Below are positions 5,792-11,799 of a stretch of DNA of 12,167 nt, in pieces (position 1 is the stretch's first letter; each line of letters starts with the position of its first letter). The notes under the pieces were generated by a model. That model saw nothing but the letters and a program-made list of their open reading frames with translations. It searched no databases and was not told the DNA's origin. Both the position numbers and the translations under genes were made by a program. Origin of the DNA: Miltoncostaea sp036826475 (GTDB lineage: Bacteria > Actinomycetota > Thermoleophilia > Miltoncostaeales > Miltoncostaeaceae); NCBI GenBank assembly GCA_036826475.1, contig DAISWG010000077.1, positions 1 to 12,167 on the forward strand, in the 5' to 3' direction.

Positions 5792-6622
5792 GTGGCCACG
5801 GTGATCCTGCTCCCGCCGTCCCAGGGCAAGGCCGACGGGGGGAGCGGCCCGCCGTGGGAGCGCGCTCCCACGGCCTTCCCCGAGCTCGTGGCGCCGCGTC
5901 GCCGTGTGCGCGACGCCGTGCGGGCGGCACTGCGCGCCGGCGACGCCGCCGCCGCCGGGCGACTGCTCGGCGCGCGCGGCGACCACCTCGCGCGGGCCCT
6001 CGGCGACTGGGAGCGGCTGGACGCCGCCCGCACCCTCCCCGCCGTGGAGCGCTACCGCGGCGTGGTGTGGGAGGCGCTCGCGCCCGCCACGCTCTCGCCG
6101 GACGCGCGCCGGCGGCTCGCGCGCCGCGTGCTCGTGCCGTCCGGCCTGTGGGGCGTGCTGGCCGCGCGTGACGCCGTGCCGCCCTATCGCCTGACGATGG
6201 GCGCGGCGCCGCCCGGCCTCGGGCGGCTTGCGTCGTGGTGGCGCCCGATGGTCACGGACGCCGTCGCGCGCCGGGCCGGGGCGGGCTGGATCATCGACAT
6301 GCTGCCCGCCGAGCACGCGGCCGCGCTCGACCCGGCGCGGCTCGGGCGGGCCCGCCTGCTGCGGGTGGAGATCGTGGAGGAGGGGGAGGCCGGGACCCGG
6401 GCGATCGGGCACGCCGGCAAGTCCCTGAAGGGCCGCCTGGCGCGCGCGATCCTGGAGGCCGACGCGCGCACGCCGGCGGCGGTCGCGGCCCTCGAGGTGC
6501 CCGGCCTTCGGCGCGTCGCCGTGCACGCGCCCCGCGGCGGCGCCGCCCGCGTGGCCTTCGCGCCGCACGGGTCGCCGCCCCGGGGCGGGGCCGGGGGACG
6601 GGAGGTATGGTCCCCGCCATGA
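5792..6622 (+). CDS. yaaA: Peroxide stress protein YaaA (DUF328/UPF0246)
   Basis: A 276-residue member of the YaaA family, which in E. coli lowers free iron and so limits Fenton damage during peroxide stress; the mechanism is not settled and the protein binds DNA in vitro. The family opening VILLPPSQGK (4-13) is present, as are the central RVLVPSGLWGVLAARDAVPPYRL stretch with its GLWG and PPYRL(T/S)MG motifs, and GHAGKSLKGRLARAIL near the C-terminus, where NKxxKGRLxR is usual. The last roughly 30 residues are Gly/Pro/Arg-rich and carry the ribosome site of the next gene. GTG 5792 is chosen from the 7-nt spacing to TAACGT and the immediate match to the family N-terminus. The stop overlaps the monooxygenase start (ATGA), so the two are probably translated together. 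A 24-bp palindrome covers residues 20-28. Confidence 0.88.
   Translation: MATVILLPPSQGKADGGSGPPWERAPTAFPELVAPRRRVRDAVRAALRAGDAAAAGRLLGARGDHLARALGDWERLDAARTLPAVERYRGVVWEALAPATLSPDARRRLARRVLVPSGLWGVLAARDAVPPYRLTMGAAPPGLGRLASWWRPMVTDAVARRAGAGWIIDMLPAEHAAALDPARLGRARLLRVEIVEEGEAGTRAIGHAGKSLKGRLARAILEADARTPAAVAALEVPGLRRVAVHAPRGGAARVAFAPHGSPPRGGAGGREVWSPP
5851..5874. repeat. Perfect 24-bp palindrome inside yaaA
   Basis: The left half GCCGTGGGAGCG (5851-5862) is followed at once by its exact reverse complement CGCTCCCACGGC (5863-5874). In RNA this would fold into a 10-bp stem with a CGCG tetraloop about 60 nt into the predicted leaderless yaaA transcript. It could be an operator, an attenuating hairpin or chance; the codons (PPWERAPTA) read normally through it. 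Confidence 0.6.
6600..6606 (+). promoter_or_regulatory. Ribosome binding site of the FAD monooxygenase
   Basis: GGGAGGT lies inside the last yaaA codons. It is 12 nt before ATG 6619, slightly far. An in-frame ATG at 6607 abuts it with no spacing, so 6619 is the likelier start. Confidence 0.5.
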
Positions 6623-7644
6623 ACATCGTCATCTCCGGCGGCGGCATGGTCGGCATGACGCTCGCCCATCTGCTGCGCCTCCGCGGGTTCTCGCCCGTCG
6701 TGATCGAGCGCCAGCGCGAGGGCGAGTACATGCCCCGCGGCTACATGCTCGGCTTCCAGGGCTACGAGCCCCTCAACGAGGTCGGGGTCTTCGAGGAGGT
6801 CCGCGCGCAGGGCCGCCCGATCGTCGAGCCCCGGGAGGGCGAGCCGCCCCCGGCGGTCGCCGTCCGGTTCGGCGCCCTGATGGAGGCGCTGGCCCGCGAC
6901 CTGCCGGTCGTCTACGAGCACAGCGTCGTGGACCTCGTCCGCGACGGAGACGACCGCATCGTGGGCGTCGAGGTCGAGGGCCCCGACGGGCGCACCACGA
7001 TCGACTCCGACCTGGTGGTCGCCTGCGACGGCGTGATGTCGCCCGCGCGCACCATGGCCGGGCTCACGGCGACGGTCGACGAGCTGGCCGACGGCACGCT
7101 CACGTGGATGAGCCCCCAGCCGACGCCGCTCGCGTTCAAGATGAGCTACCTGTCCGACGGCGGGCACATCGGAATGCTCAGCTGGCCGCAGGGCTCCGCC
7201 GGATGGCGGACGATCGACAAGGTGGGCCGTGAGGCCGCCCTCGCGCCCGGGCTCGAGGCCATCAAGCGGATGTGGATCGAGCTGATGCCGGAGGCCGAGG
7301 AGGGCCTCGCCGCGGTGACGTCGCTCGACCAGCTCCGCTACGGCGAGCCGAAGCTCCTGTCGTGCGAGCGCTGGTGGGTGCCGGGCCTGGTCATCATCGG
7401 CGACGCGGCGCACTTCTTCGGCCCGGAGACGGGCGTCAGCTCCGGCATCGGCCTGGGCGACGCGCACGCGCTGGCCCAGGCGATCCTCCAGAACCCGGAC
7501 GACGCCGACGCCGCCTGCCGCTCCTACGAGCTGTGGCGCACGCCCGTGGTGCGTCCGTACGAGGCGATGGACCCCGGCCGGCAGCGGTTGGTGCTCGCGG
7601 GTGGGGTCACCCGCGAGGAGGAGCGCTGGCCCCCGGCGTCCTGA
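6619..7644 (+). CDS. FAD-dependent monooxygenase (PHBH-type, class A)
   Basis: A 341-residue flavoprotein of the PHBH fold; members hydroxylate aromatic or polyketide substrates using NAD(P)H and O2, in the cytoplasm. The dinucleotide motif GGGMVG (7-12) is followed by E30, which binds the FAD ribose. R83 leads the VRFGALMEAL segment, in the position of the family RxxLxxxL motif. DGVMSPAR (137-144) is the DGxxSxxR motif contacting FAD and NAD(P)H. IGDAAHFFGPETGVSSGIGLGDA (from about 260) is the GD motif plus flavin-loop helix. It is somewhat shorter than the 380-400 residue norm, with a brief C-terminal part. It is second gene of an operon with yaaA (4-nt overlap). Next to a MarR-controlled pump, a detoxifying or antibiotic-modifying hydroxylase is attractive but inferred; substrate unknown. 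Confidence 0.9.
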   Translation: MNIVISGGGMVGMTLAHLLRLRGFSPVVIERQREGEYMPRGYMLGFQGYEPLNEVGVFEEVRAQGRPIVEPREGEPPPAVAVRFGALMEALARDLPVVYEHSVVDLVRDGDDRIVGVEVEGPDGRTTIDSDLVVACDGVMSPARTMAGLTATVDELADGTLTWMSPQPTPLAFKMSYLSDGGHIGMLSWPQGSAGWRTIDKVGREAALAPGLEAIKRMWIELMPEAEEGLAAVTSLDQLRYGEPKLLSCERWWVPGLVIIGDAAHFFGPETGVSSGIGLGDAHALAQAILQNPDDADAACRSYELWRTPVVRPYEAMDPGRQRLVLAGGVTREEERWPPAS

Positions 7645-7650
7645 CGGCGC

Positions 7651-7668
7651 GGGCGGCGGTCGCCGCCC
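7651..7668. terminator. Hairpin terminator in the 31-bp convergent gap
   Basis: GGGCGGC (7651-7657) pairs with GCCGCCC (7662-7668) around GGTC. It lies between the monooxygenase stop (7644) and the aldo/keto reductase stop (7676), so it could end transcripts from both sides. There is no T tract. Confidence 0.5.
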
Positions 7669-7675
7669 TCCCCGG

Positions 7676-8623
7676 CTAGAGCCCGAGCCGGGGGAGGTAG
7701 GACTCGGGGTAGCGGGCCCCGGCGGCGGCGCCCCGGGGGGCGGCCGCCTCGATCTCGGCCAGCGTCGCCTCGTCCAGGCGCACGTCGAGCGCACCCAGGA
7801 TCGCATCGACCCTGGTGGCGCGACTGGTGCCGACCAGGGGGATCACGTCGTCGCCCCGGCCGAGGAGCCAGGCGATCGCCAGGGACGCCAGGTCCGTCCC
7901 GGCCCCCGCGGCGATTCGCTCGAGCCGCTCGATCACCTGCAGGTTGCGCTCCAGTGCCGTCCCCTGGAAGCGCGGCACCTGCCGGCGCCAGTCGCCGTCG
8001 GCCAGGTCGTCGGTGCGCCGGATGCGGCCGGTCAGCAGGCCGCGGGAGAGGGGGCTGTACGCCACGTACGCGATCCCCAGCTCGCGGCAGGCCGGGAGGA
8101 TCTCCTCCTCCGGCTCGCGGTGCAGCAGGGAGTACTCGCTCTGGAGGGCGGCGACGGGATGCACCGCGTGGGCCCGGCGGAGCGTGTCCGCCCCCGCCTC
8201 CGAGAGCCCGACCTGGCCCACGAGCCCGTCCTCCACGAGGCGCGCCATCGCGCCCATCGACTCCTCGATGGGCACCTCGGCGTCGACGCGGTGCAGGTAG
8301 TAGAGGTCGATGCGCTCCACGCCCAGCCGGGCGAGGCTGGCCTCGCAGTGGGCGCGCAGGTAGTCGGCGCCGCCGCGGCTGGATTTGGTGGCCAGGACCG
8401 CCTCGCCGCGCCGCCCGGCGATCGCGCGGCCCACCAGCTCCTCGTTGCGCCCGTCGCCGTACGACTCGGCCGTATCGATGAGCGTGATGCCCCGGTCCAG
8501 GGCGCGCCGGATGGTGCGCACGCCCTCCTCGTCGCCGGCGGCGCCGTAGTAGCCGGCGAAGCTCATCGCACCGAGGCCGATCGGCCCCACCTCCGGGCCC
8601 CGGCTCCCCAGACGTCGGGTCAT
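7676..8623 (-). CDS. Aldo/keto reductase
   Basis: A 315-residue TIM-barrel enzyme reducing aldehydes or ketones with NADPH, cytoplasmic. The catalytic tetrad is complete: D50 and Y55 in LIDTAESYGDGRNEE, K80 in LATKSS, and H111 in DLYYLHRVD. VGLSEAG (about 138-144), LQSEYSLLHR and AYSPLSRGLLTG are the next conserved barrel strands, and PLVGTSRATRVD near the C-terminus is the NADPH phosphate-binding stretch. This pattern matches the YakC/AKR13-like and IolS-like subgroup. ATG 8623 is chosen because the family N-terminus (RRLGSRGPEVGPIGLGAMSF) starts there and TACCGT lies 6 nt upstream, giving a leaderless mRNA. It stands alone, convergent with the monooxygenase and divergent from the trypsin gene. 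A role in clearing reactive carbonyls would fit the neighbourhood; substrate unknown. Confidence 0.93.
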   Translation of the reverse strand: MTRRLGSRGPEVGPIGLGAMSFAGYYGAAGDEEGVRTIRRALDRGITLIDTAESYGDGRNEELVGRAIAGRRGEAVLATKSSRGGADYLRAHCEASLARLGVERIDLYYLHRVDAEVPIEESMGAMARLVEDGLVGQVGLSEAGADTLRRAHAVHPVAALQSEYSLLHREPEEEILPACRELGIAYVAYSPLSRGLLTGRIRRTDDLADGDWRRQVPRFQGTALERNLQVIERLERIAAGAGTDLASLAIAWLLGRGDDVIPLVGTSRATRVDAILGALDVRLDEATLAEIEAAAPRGAAAGARYPESYLPRLGL

Positions 8624-8629
8624 GTCCCC

Positions 8630-8635
8630 ACGGTA
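8630..8635 (-). promoter_or_regulatory. Predicted -10 of leaderless aldo/keto reductase gene
   Basis: On the minus strand TACCGT ends 6 nt before ATG 8623; it is the same hexamer and spacing as at the first marR gene. No -35 is recognisable. Confidence 0.5.
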
Positions 8636-8637
8636 CG

Positions 8638-8665
8638 CCCCCCGGACGGCCACCCGCCCGGGGGG
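8638..8665. repeat. Inverted repeat in the aldo/keto reductase-trypsin gap
   Basis: CCCCCCGG (8638-8645) and CCGGGGGG (8658-8665) are exact inverted repeats 12 bp apart. An overlapping alternative pairs CGGAC (8643-8647) with GTCCG (8665-8669). It lies just upstream of the reductase -10 and could be an operator or only GC-driven symmetry. Confidence 0.35.
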
Positions 8666-8740
8666 TCCGCACCCCCGCCTCGTAGAGAAGGTCCCCGCCG
8701 CCCCTTGTGGGACCCCCGCCGCGACCCCACCGTGTGCTGC

Positions 8741-9889
8741 ATGGCCACCCGCTCCCGCACACTCCGGATCGCGCTCGCAGCGGTCCTCCTCGCGGTCCTG
8801 ACCCTCTCCGGGCAGGCCGTGGCGGGCGGGCGGATGGTCGAGCACGTCGTCGGCGGCGCGCAGGCGCCGGCCGGCGCCTGGCCGTCGGTCGTCGCCCTGG
8901 TGACGCCCGGCTCGGACCCCGTGCAGGGGCAGTTCTGCGGTGGCACCCTCATCGCGCCGACGGTGGTCCTGACCGCGGCCCACTGCGTCACCGGCGCGGC
9001 CGGCGCCGTGATGCGACCCGCCGACGTCCAGGTGCTCGCGGGCACCCAGGAGCTGACCGCCGGGGGCGACCGGATCGGCGTGGCCGTGGTCCGGACGCAC
9101 CCGGAGTTCCGCACGGACGGCGACCCGTACGACGCCGCGCTGCTCATCCTGGCCCGGCCGAGCGCCGCCCCGGCCATGCCGTACGCCCGCAACGGCCGGG
9201 ACGGCGGTGACGTCGAGCGCGCCGGGGCCATCGCCGGCTGGGGCGAGAACTCGGAGAACAGCGGCGACTACCCGACCGCCCTCGCCGAGGCCGCCGTGAC
9301 CATCTTCCCCTCCGCCCGCTGCACGTCGGCCCTCGGCCGGGCGTTCACCCGCGGAGCCACCCTCTGCGCGGGGTCCATGACCGGCGGCGTCGATTCGTGC
9401 GCGGGCGACAGCGGCGGCCCCCTCCGTGACGCCTCCGGCACCCTCGTCGGCATCGTGAGCTGGGGCGTCGGCTGCGCCCGCCCCGGGTTCCCCGGCGTCT
9501 ACACCCGCGTGGGCGCGCTCACCTCCTGGATCGACCGCACGGTCGCGGCGCCCGGCGTCGGCATCACGGCGGTGCCGCCGGAGGCGCCGCGCGTGCGGGC
9601 GCTCGTGGCGACGGGGACCCCCGGCGCGCAGGCGCGGCTGCGCTACCGGGTGCTCGGCGCCGGTGAGCAGACGCGCGAGACGATCGTGATCCGCGCCGGC
9701 GCACGCGTCATCGCCCGGTTCCGCACCGACGCGGGCCCGGCCCGCGCCGATCTCGAGTACGCGGTCGGATGGCGGGTGCCGTCCCGCCTGGCGCCGGTGG
9801 GTCCGTTCACCTTCTGCGTCACAACCCGGGTCGTGGGCGGCGCGAGCGGCGCACCCTCATGCGCTCCGCTGCGCATCCGTAAGCGTTAG
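8741..9889 (+). CDS. Secreted trypsin-like serine protease (S1/chymotrypsin family) with C-terminal beta domain
   Basis: A 382-residue exported endopeptidase. A Sec signal peptide (basic start, hydrophobic 9-22, AVAG near 26-29) leads to a short propeptide and the mature end VVGG (36-39). The catalytic triad is H81 (TAAHC), D131 (DPYDAAL) and S224 (GDSGGP). D218, six residues before S224, matches trypsin Asp189 and predicts cleavage after Arg or Lys. Cysteine pairs C66/C82, C194/C209 and C220/C245 match trypsin's disulfides. Residues 275-382 add a beta-rich domain (RLRYRV, RETIVIRAG, FTFCVTTR ... SCAPLRI) with its own cysteine pair; similar tails occur in secreted proteins of Thermoleophilia, as far as I recall. 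ATG 8741 is chosen because it directly precedes the signal peptide; no Shine-Dalgarno is near, and GTG 8732 and TTG 8705 are in-frame alternatives. It probably stands alone. Confidence 0.93.
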   Translation: MATRSRTLRIALAAVLLAVLTLSGQAVAGGRMVEHVVGGAQAPAGAWPSVVALVTPGSDPVQGQFCGGTLIAPTVVLTAAHCVTGAAGAVMRPADVQVLAGTQELTAGGDRIGVAVVRTHPEFRTDGDPYDAALLILARPSAAPAMPYARNGRDGGDVERAGAIAGWGENSENSGDYPTALAEAAVTIFPSARCTSALGRAFTRGATLCAGSMTGGVDSCAGDSGGPLRDASGTLVGIVSWGVGCARPGFPGVYTRVGALTSWIDRTVAAPGVGITAVPPEAPRVRALVATGTPGAQARLRYRVLGAGEQTRETIVIRAGARVIARFRTDAGPARADLEYAVGWRVPSRLAPVGPFTFCVTTRVVGGASGAPSCAPLRIRKR

Positions 9890-9906
9890 GCGGTTTTGTG
9901 CCGCTC

Positions 9907-9936
9907 CGGACCGGATTCCGGGGCCCGTACGGTCCG
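9907..9936 (+). terminator. Weak terminator-like hairpin after the trypsin gene
   Basis: CGGACCG (9907-9913) pairs with CGGTCCG (9930-9936) across a 16-nt loop, beginning 17 nt past the stop. There is no T tract, and the loop is long. It is the best candidate for ending the protease transcript. Confidence 0.3.
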
Positions 9937-9981
9937 CCGCGACGATTCGCCGTCCACCGCCCGGGGTAGGCCAAGACACCG

Positions 9982-10024
9982 TGGCCGACCCCGCCGCGGC
10001 CAGTAAAACCCCGCCCTGAGGGCG
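9982..10024. repeat. Two small inverted repeats in the hup upstream region
   Basis: TGGCCG (9982-9987) and CGGCCA (9997-10002) form a hairpin with a 9-nt loop, followed by the AT-richer GTAAAA. CGCCCT-G-AGGGCG (10012-10024) is a second short palindrome. They fill the 213-bp gap between protease and hup, where no gene is visible. They could be regulatory sites or terminator parts. Confidence 0.3.
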
Positions 10025-10044
10025 ATCTCGTCCGTCAGCGCTGG

Positions 10045-10050
10045 TAGGTT
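10045..10050 (+). promoter_or_regulatory. Possible -10 of hup
   Basis: TAGGTT matches TANNNT and would give a leader of about 46 nt ending in the AGGGGG ribosome site. No TTG-type -35 lies at the proper distance. Confidence 0.35.
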
Positions 10051-10102
10051 GGTCCGCGTCGGGCACGCCTGCGCCCGCATCCACCGAACCAGGGGGTCCC
10101 CA

Positions 10103-10396
10103 GTGAACAAGACCGAGTTCGTCAGCAAGGTCGCCGCCAAGAGCGAGATGAGCAACGCCCAGGCGAGTAGTGCTGTCAGCGCGGTCCTCGAGGTCATCCA
10201 GGACGCCCTGAAGTCGGGCGAGGACGTCTCCTTCGCCGGCTTCGGCAAGTTCTCCGTCTCGGAGCGCGCAGCCCGGACGGGCGTCAACCCTCAGGACCCG
10301 TCGAAGAAGGTCAACATCCCGGCCCGCACCGTGCCGCGGTTCACGCCGGGCGCGGTCCTCAAGGAGGCCGTGGCGGGCGCGAAGCCCAAGAAGTAG
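10103..10396 (+). CDS. hup: HU-family nucleoid DNA-binding protein
   Basis: A 97-residue histone-like protein that binds and bends DNA as a dimer in the nucleoid. The N-terminus NKTEFVSKVAAKSEMSNAQA (2-21) is the classic HU helix pair. Then come the dimer core, EDVSFAGFGKFSVSERAAR, and the beta-arm with the intercalating proline in TGVNPQDPSKKVNIPA, where most HU proteins read TGRNPxTGExIxIPA. The end, RFTPGAVLKEAV followed by a short KPKK tail, is normal. It lacks the long Lys/Ala tail of mycobacterial or HupS-type proteins. GTG 10103 is chosen because AGGGGG (10091-10096) lies 6 nt upstream and the HU N-terminus begins there; an ATG at 10049 in frame would add a non-homologous stretch. It is followed at 61 bp by proA on the same strand, with a strong hairpin between. 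Confidence 0.95.
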   Translation: MNKTEFVSKVAAKSEMSNAQASSAVSAVLEVIQDALKSGEDVSFAGFGKFSVSERAARTGVNPQDPSKKVNIPARTVPRFTPGAVLKEAVAGAKPKK

Positions 10397-10421
10397 CCAC
10401 CCCCGCGTTGCAGGCGCTCTC

Positions 10422-10455
10422 CGCGCGCGTCCCGCCGTCCCGCGGGGCGCGCGCG
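10422..10455 (+). terminator. Very strong 14-pair hairpin between hup and proA
   Basis: Bases 10422-10435 pair with 10442-10455 around a 6-nt loop (CGTCCC): 13 Watson-Crick pairs and one G-U at 10430/10447. It starts 26 nt after the hup stop and ends 2 nt before the proA GTG. It may terminate hup (no T tract), or it may bury the weak GGGG ribosome site (10444-10447) of proA, or both. Confidence 0.6.
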
Positions 10456-10457
10456 TC

Positions 10458-11705
10458 GTGAGCGTCGACGGCATCGTCGCCCGGGCGGGGAGCGCCGCCC
10501 GGGACGCCCACGCCGGCCTCGCCGGCGCCGGTGCGGCGGCGATCCGTGCCGTTCTCACCTCAATGGCGCACCGCCTGACCTCCGCCGCGGACCCGGTGCT
10601 CGCGGCCAACGCGGCCGACGTCGACGCCGCGCAGGGGCATCTGGCGCCGGCGCTGGTCGACCGGCTCCGCCTCGATGCCGCGCGGCTCGGGGCGATGGGC
10701 GGCCAGATCGCGGAGCTCGCCGGGCTCCCGGAGCCCGACGCCCACGTGGGCACCCGGGCGCTGGGCGGTGGGCTCGTGGTGCACGAGGTCCGCCGCCCCG
10801 TCGGCGTGATCGGGGCGAACTACGAGGCCCGCCCCAACGTCACGGTCGACGTGGCGTCGCAGCTCGTGAAGTCCCGCAACGCGGGCGTGCTGCGGACGGG
10901 CTCGGCTGCGCTCGGCTCGGCGCTGGCGCTCCACGAGCACGTCATCGCGCCGGCCCTCGCCGACGGCGGCATCGACCCGGGCGCCGTCCAGGTGCTGCCC
11001 TCGCCCGACCGGGACGCCGCCCGGGCACTGGTGTCCCAACCGGGCCTGATCCCGCTCGTGATCCTCCGCGGCAGCGGCGAGACCACCGCCGCCCTGGCCC
11101 GTGAGGCCGCCGCGCACGGCGTCCGCACACTCGCCCACGCCGAGGGCGGCGGCGTGCTGTTCGTCCACCGTGACGCCGACCCCGCGATGACGCGCGATCT
11201 GGTGGCGGGGAGCCTCGACCGCCTGGGCGTCTGCAACCGTCTCAATCTGCTGCTGGTGGACGCCGCCCGCTGGGACGAGTGGGTCCCCGCCCTCATCGAT
11301 CAGCTCCGCTCGCTCGGCATCCGGCCGTCCCTGCCGCCCCACGACCATCCGCTGGGCCACGAGTGGGCGCTCGACGACGGCGCGGAGGCCACCGTCACCC
11401 TGGCGCCGGCGGCCTCGCCCGCCGCCGCGGCCGGGATCGCGAACGCCGAGACGTCGGGCCTGGCGGCGGGGATCGTGACCGCCGACGCGGCCGCGGCCGG
11501 CGAGTTCCTGTCGGCCTACCGGGGGACCGGGGCGTTCTGGAACGCCACCACCCGGCTGCTGGACGGATACCGGCTGCTGGGCGCCCCGGAGACCGGCATC
11601 AACGTGGACCACGTCCCCGGGCCGCGCGGCCCCGTGACGTTCCGCGACCTGCACCTGCGCCAGTACGTGGTGGTGCCGGATGGAACCGGCCCTCCTGCCG
11701 TCTGA
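10458..11705 (+). CDS. proA: Divergent ProA-family enzyme (gamma-glutamyl phosphate reductase-like)
   Basis: A 415-residue member of the aldehyde dehydrogenase superfamily, closest to ProA, which reduces gamma-glutamyl phosphate to glutamate semialdehyde with NADPH in proline synthesis. Length is normal. ProA hallmarks are VGVIGANYEARPNVTVDVAS (115-134), then LVKSRNAGVLRTGS, and catalytic C259 in LGVCNRLNLLLV, plus FWNATTRLLDGYRLLGAPETGIN near the C-terminus. Several usually invariant stretches differ from what I recall of the family: LRGSGE replaces PRGGxx, HAEGGGVLFVH replaces HxDGxCHxYVD, and APETGIN replaces AEIGIST. A lineage-specific ProA or an altered substrate are both possible. GTG 10458 is chosen because residues 5-36 already match the family's first helix. 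It lies between hup and infC; no proB is seen in the window. Confidence 0.85.
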   Translation: MSVDGIVARAGSAARDAHAGLAGAGAAAIRAVLTSMAHRLTSAADPVLAANAADVDAAQGHLAPALVDRLRLDAARLGAMGGQIAELAGLPEPDAHVGTRALGGGLVVHEVRRPVGVIGANYEARPNVTVDVASQLVKSRNAGVLRTGSAALGSALALHEHVIAPALADGGIDPGAVQVLPSPDRDAARALVSQPGLIPLVILRGSGETTAALAREAAAHGVRTLAHAEGGGVLFVHRDADPAMTRDLVAGSLDRLGVCNRLNLLLVDAARWDEWVPALIDQLRSLGIRPSLPPHDHPLGHEWALDDGAEATVTLAPAASPAAAAGIANAETSGLAAGIVTADAAAAGEFLSAYRGTGAFWNATTRLLDGYRLLGAPETGINVDHVPGPRGPVTFRDLHLRQYVVVPDGTGPPAV

Positions 11706-11715
11706 GTCGGGGTGC

Positions 11716-11721
11716 TAGTCT
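11716..11721 (+). promoter_or_regulatory. Predicted extended -10 of infC
   Basis: TGC directly precedes TAGTCT, an extended TGN-TANNNT -10 located 11 nt past the proA stop. A start near 11728 would give infC a leader of about 72 nt. No -35 is recognisable, as is common with extended -10 elements. Confidence 0.5.
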
Positions 11722-11727
11722 CCGACA

Positions 11728-11799
11728 CCTCGCAGTCGCGAGATCACCTCTTGGTACAGCACCCCACCGACATCACCGAGCCCCGACGCCGGGTGGCGT
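11728..11799 (+). promoter_or_regulatory. Structured infC leader
   Basis: A perfect hairpin, CTCGC-AGTC-GCGAG (11729-11742), would stand at the 5' end of the transcript. Further pairings exist between GGGGTGCT (11709-11716) and AGCACCCC (11758-11765), and between GTCGGGG (11706-11712) and CCCCGAC (11781-11787). These two exclude each other and need read-through from proA, because their left arms lie in the predicted promoter. A 19-codon frame (11751-11810) also crosses the leader. infC leaders are regulatory in several bacteria; regulation here is inferred. Confidence 0.4.

Noticed and set aside
6184..7806. Minus-strand frame opposite yaaA and the FAD monooxygenase
   Set aside because: His/Arg/Asp-rich antisense shadow; the plus strand has the FAD motifs and the yaaA signatures.
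10049..10102. N-terminal extension of HU from an upstream ATG
   Set aside because: The added 18 residues do not resemble HU and bypass the well-spaced AGGGGG before GTG 10103.
9890..10102. Possible small RNA gene between the protease and hup
   Set aside because: Small inverted repeats are present, but no convincing promoter-plus-terminator pair or known RNA family feature could be seen.
10895..10930. Short direct repeats of GCTCGG inside proA
   Set aside because: They encode a simple Ser-Ala-Leu-Gly run with biased codons and are not spaced as a regulatory or CRISPR repeat.
10560..11654. Long minus-strand frame opposite proA
   Set aside because: No recognisable motifs; it mirrors the coding periodicity of proA.
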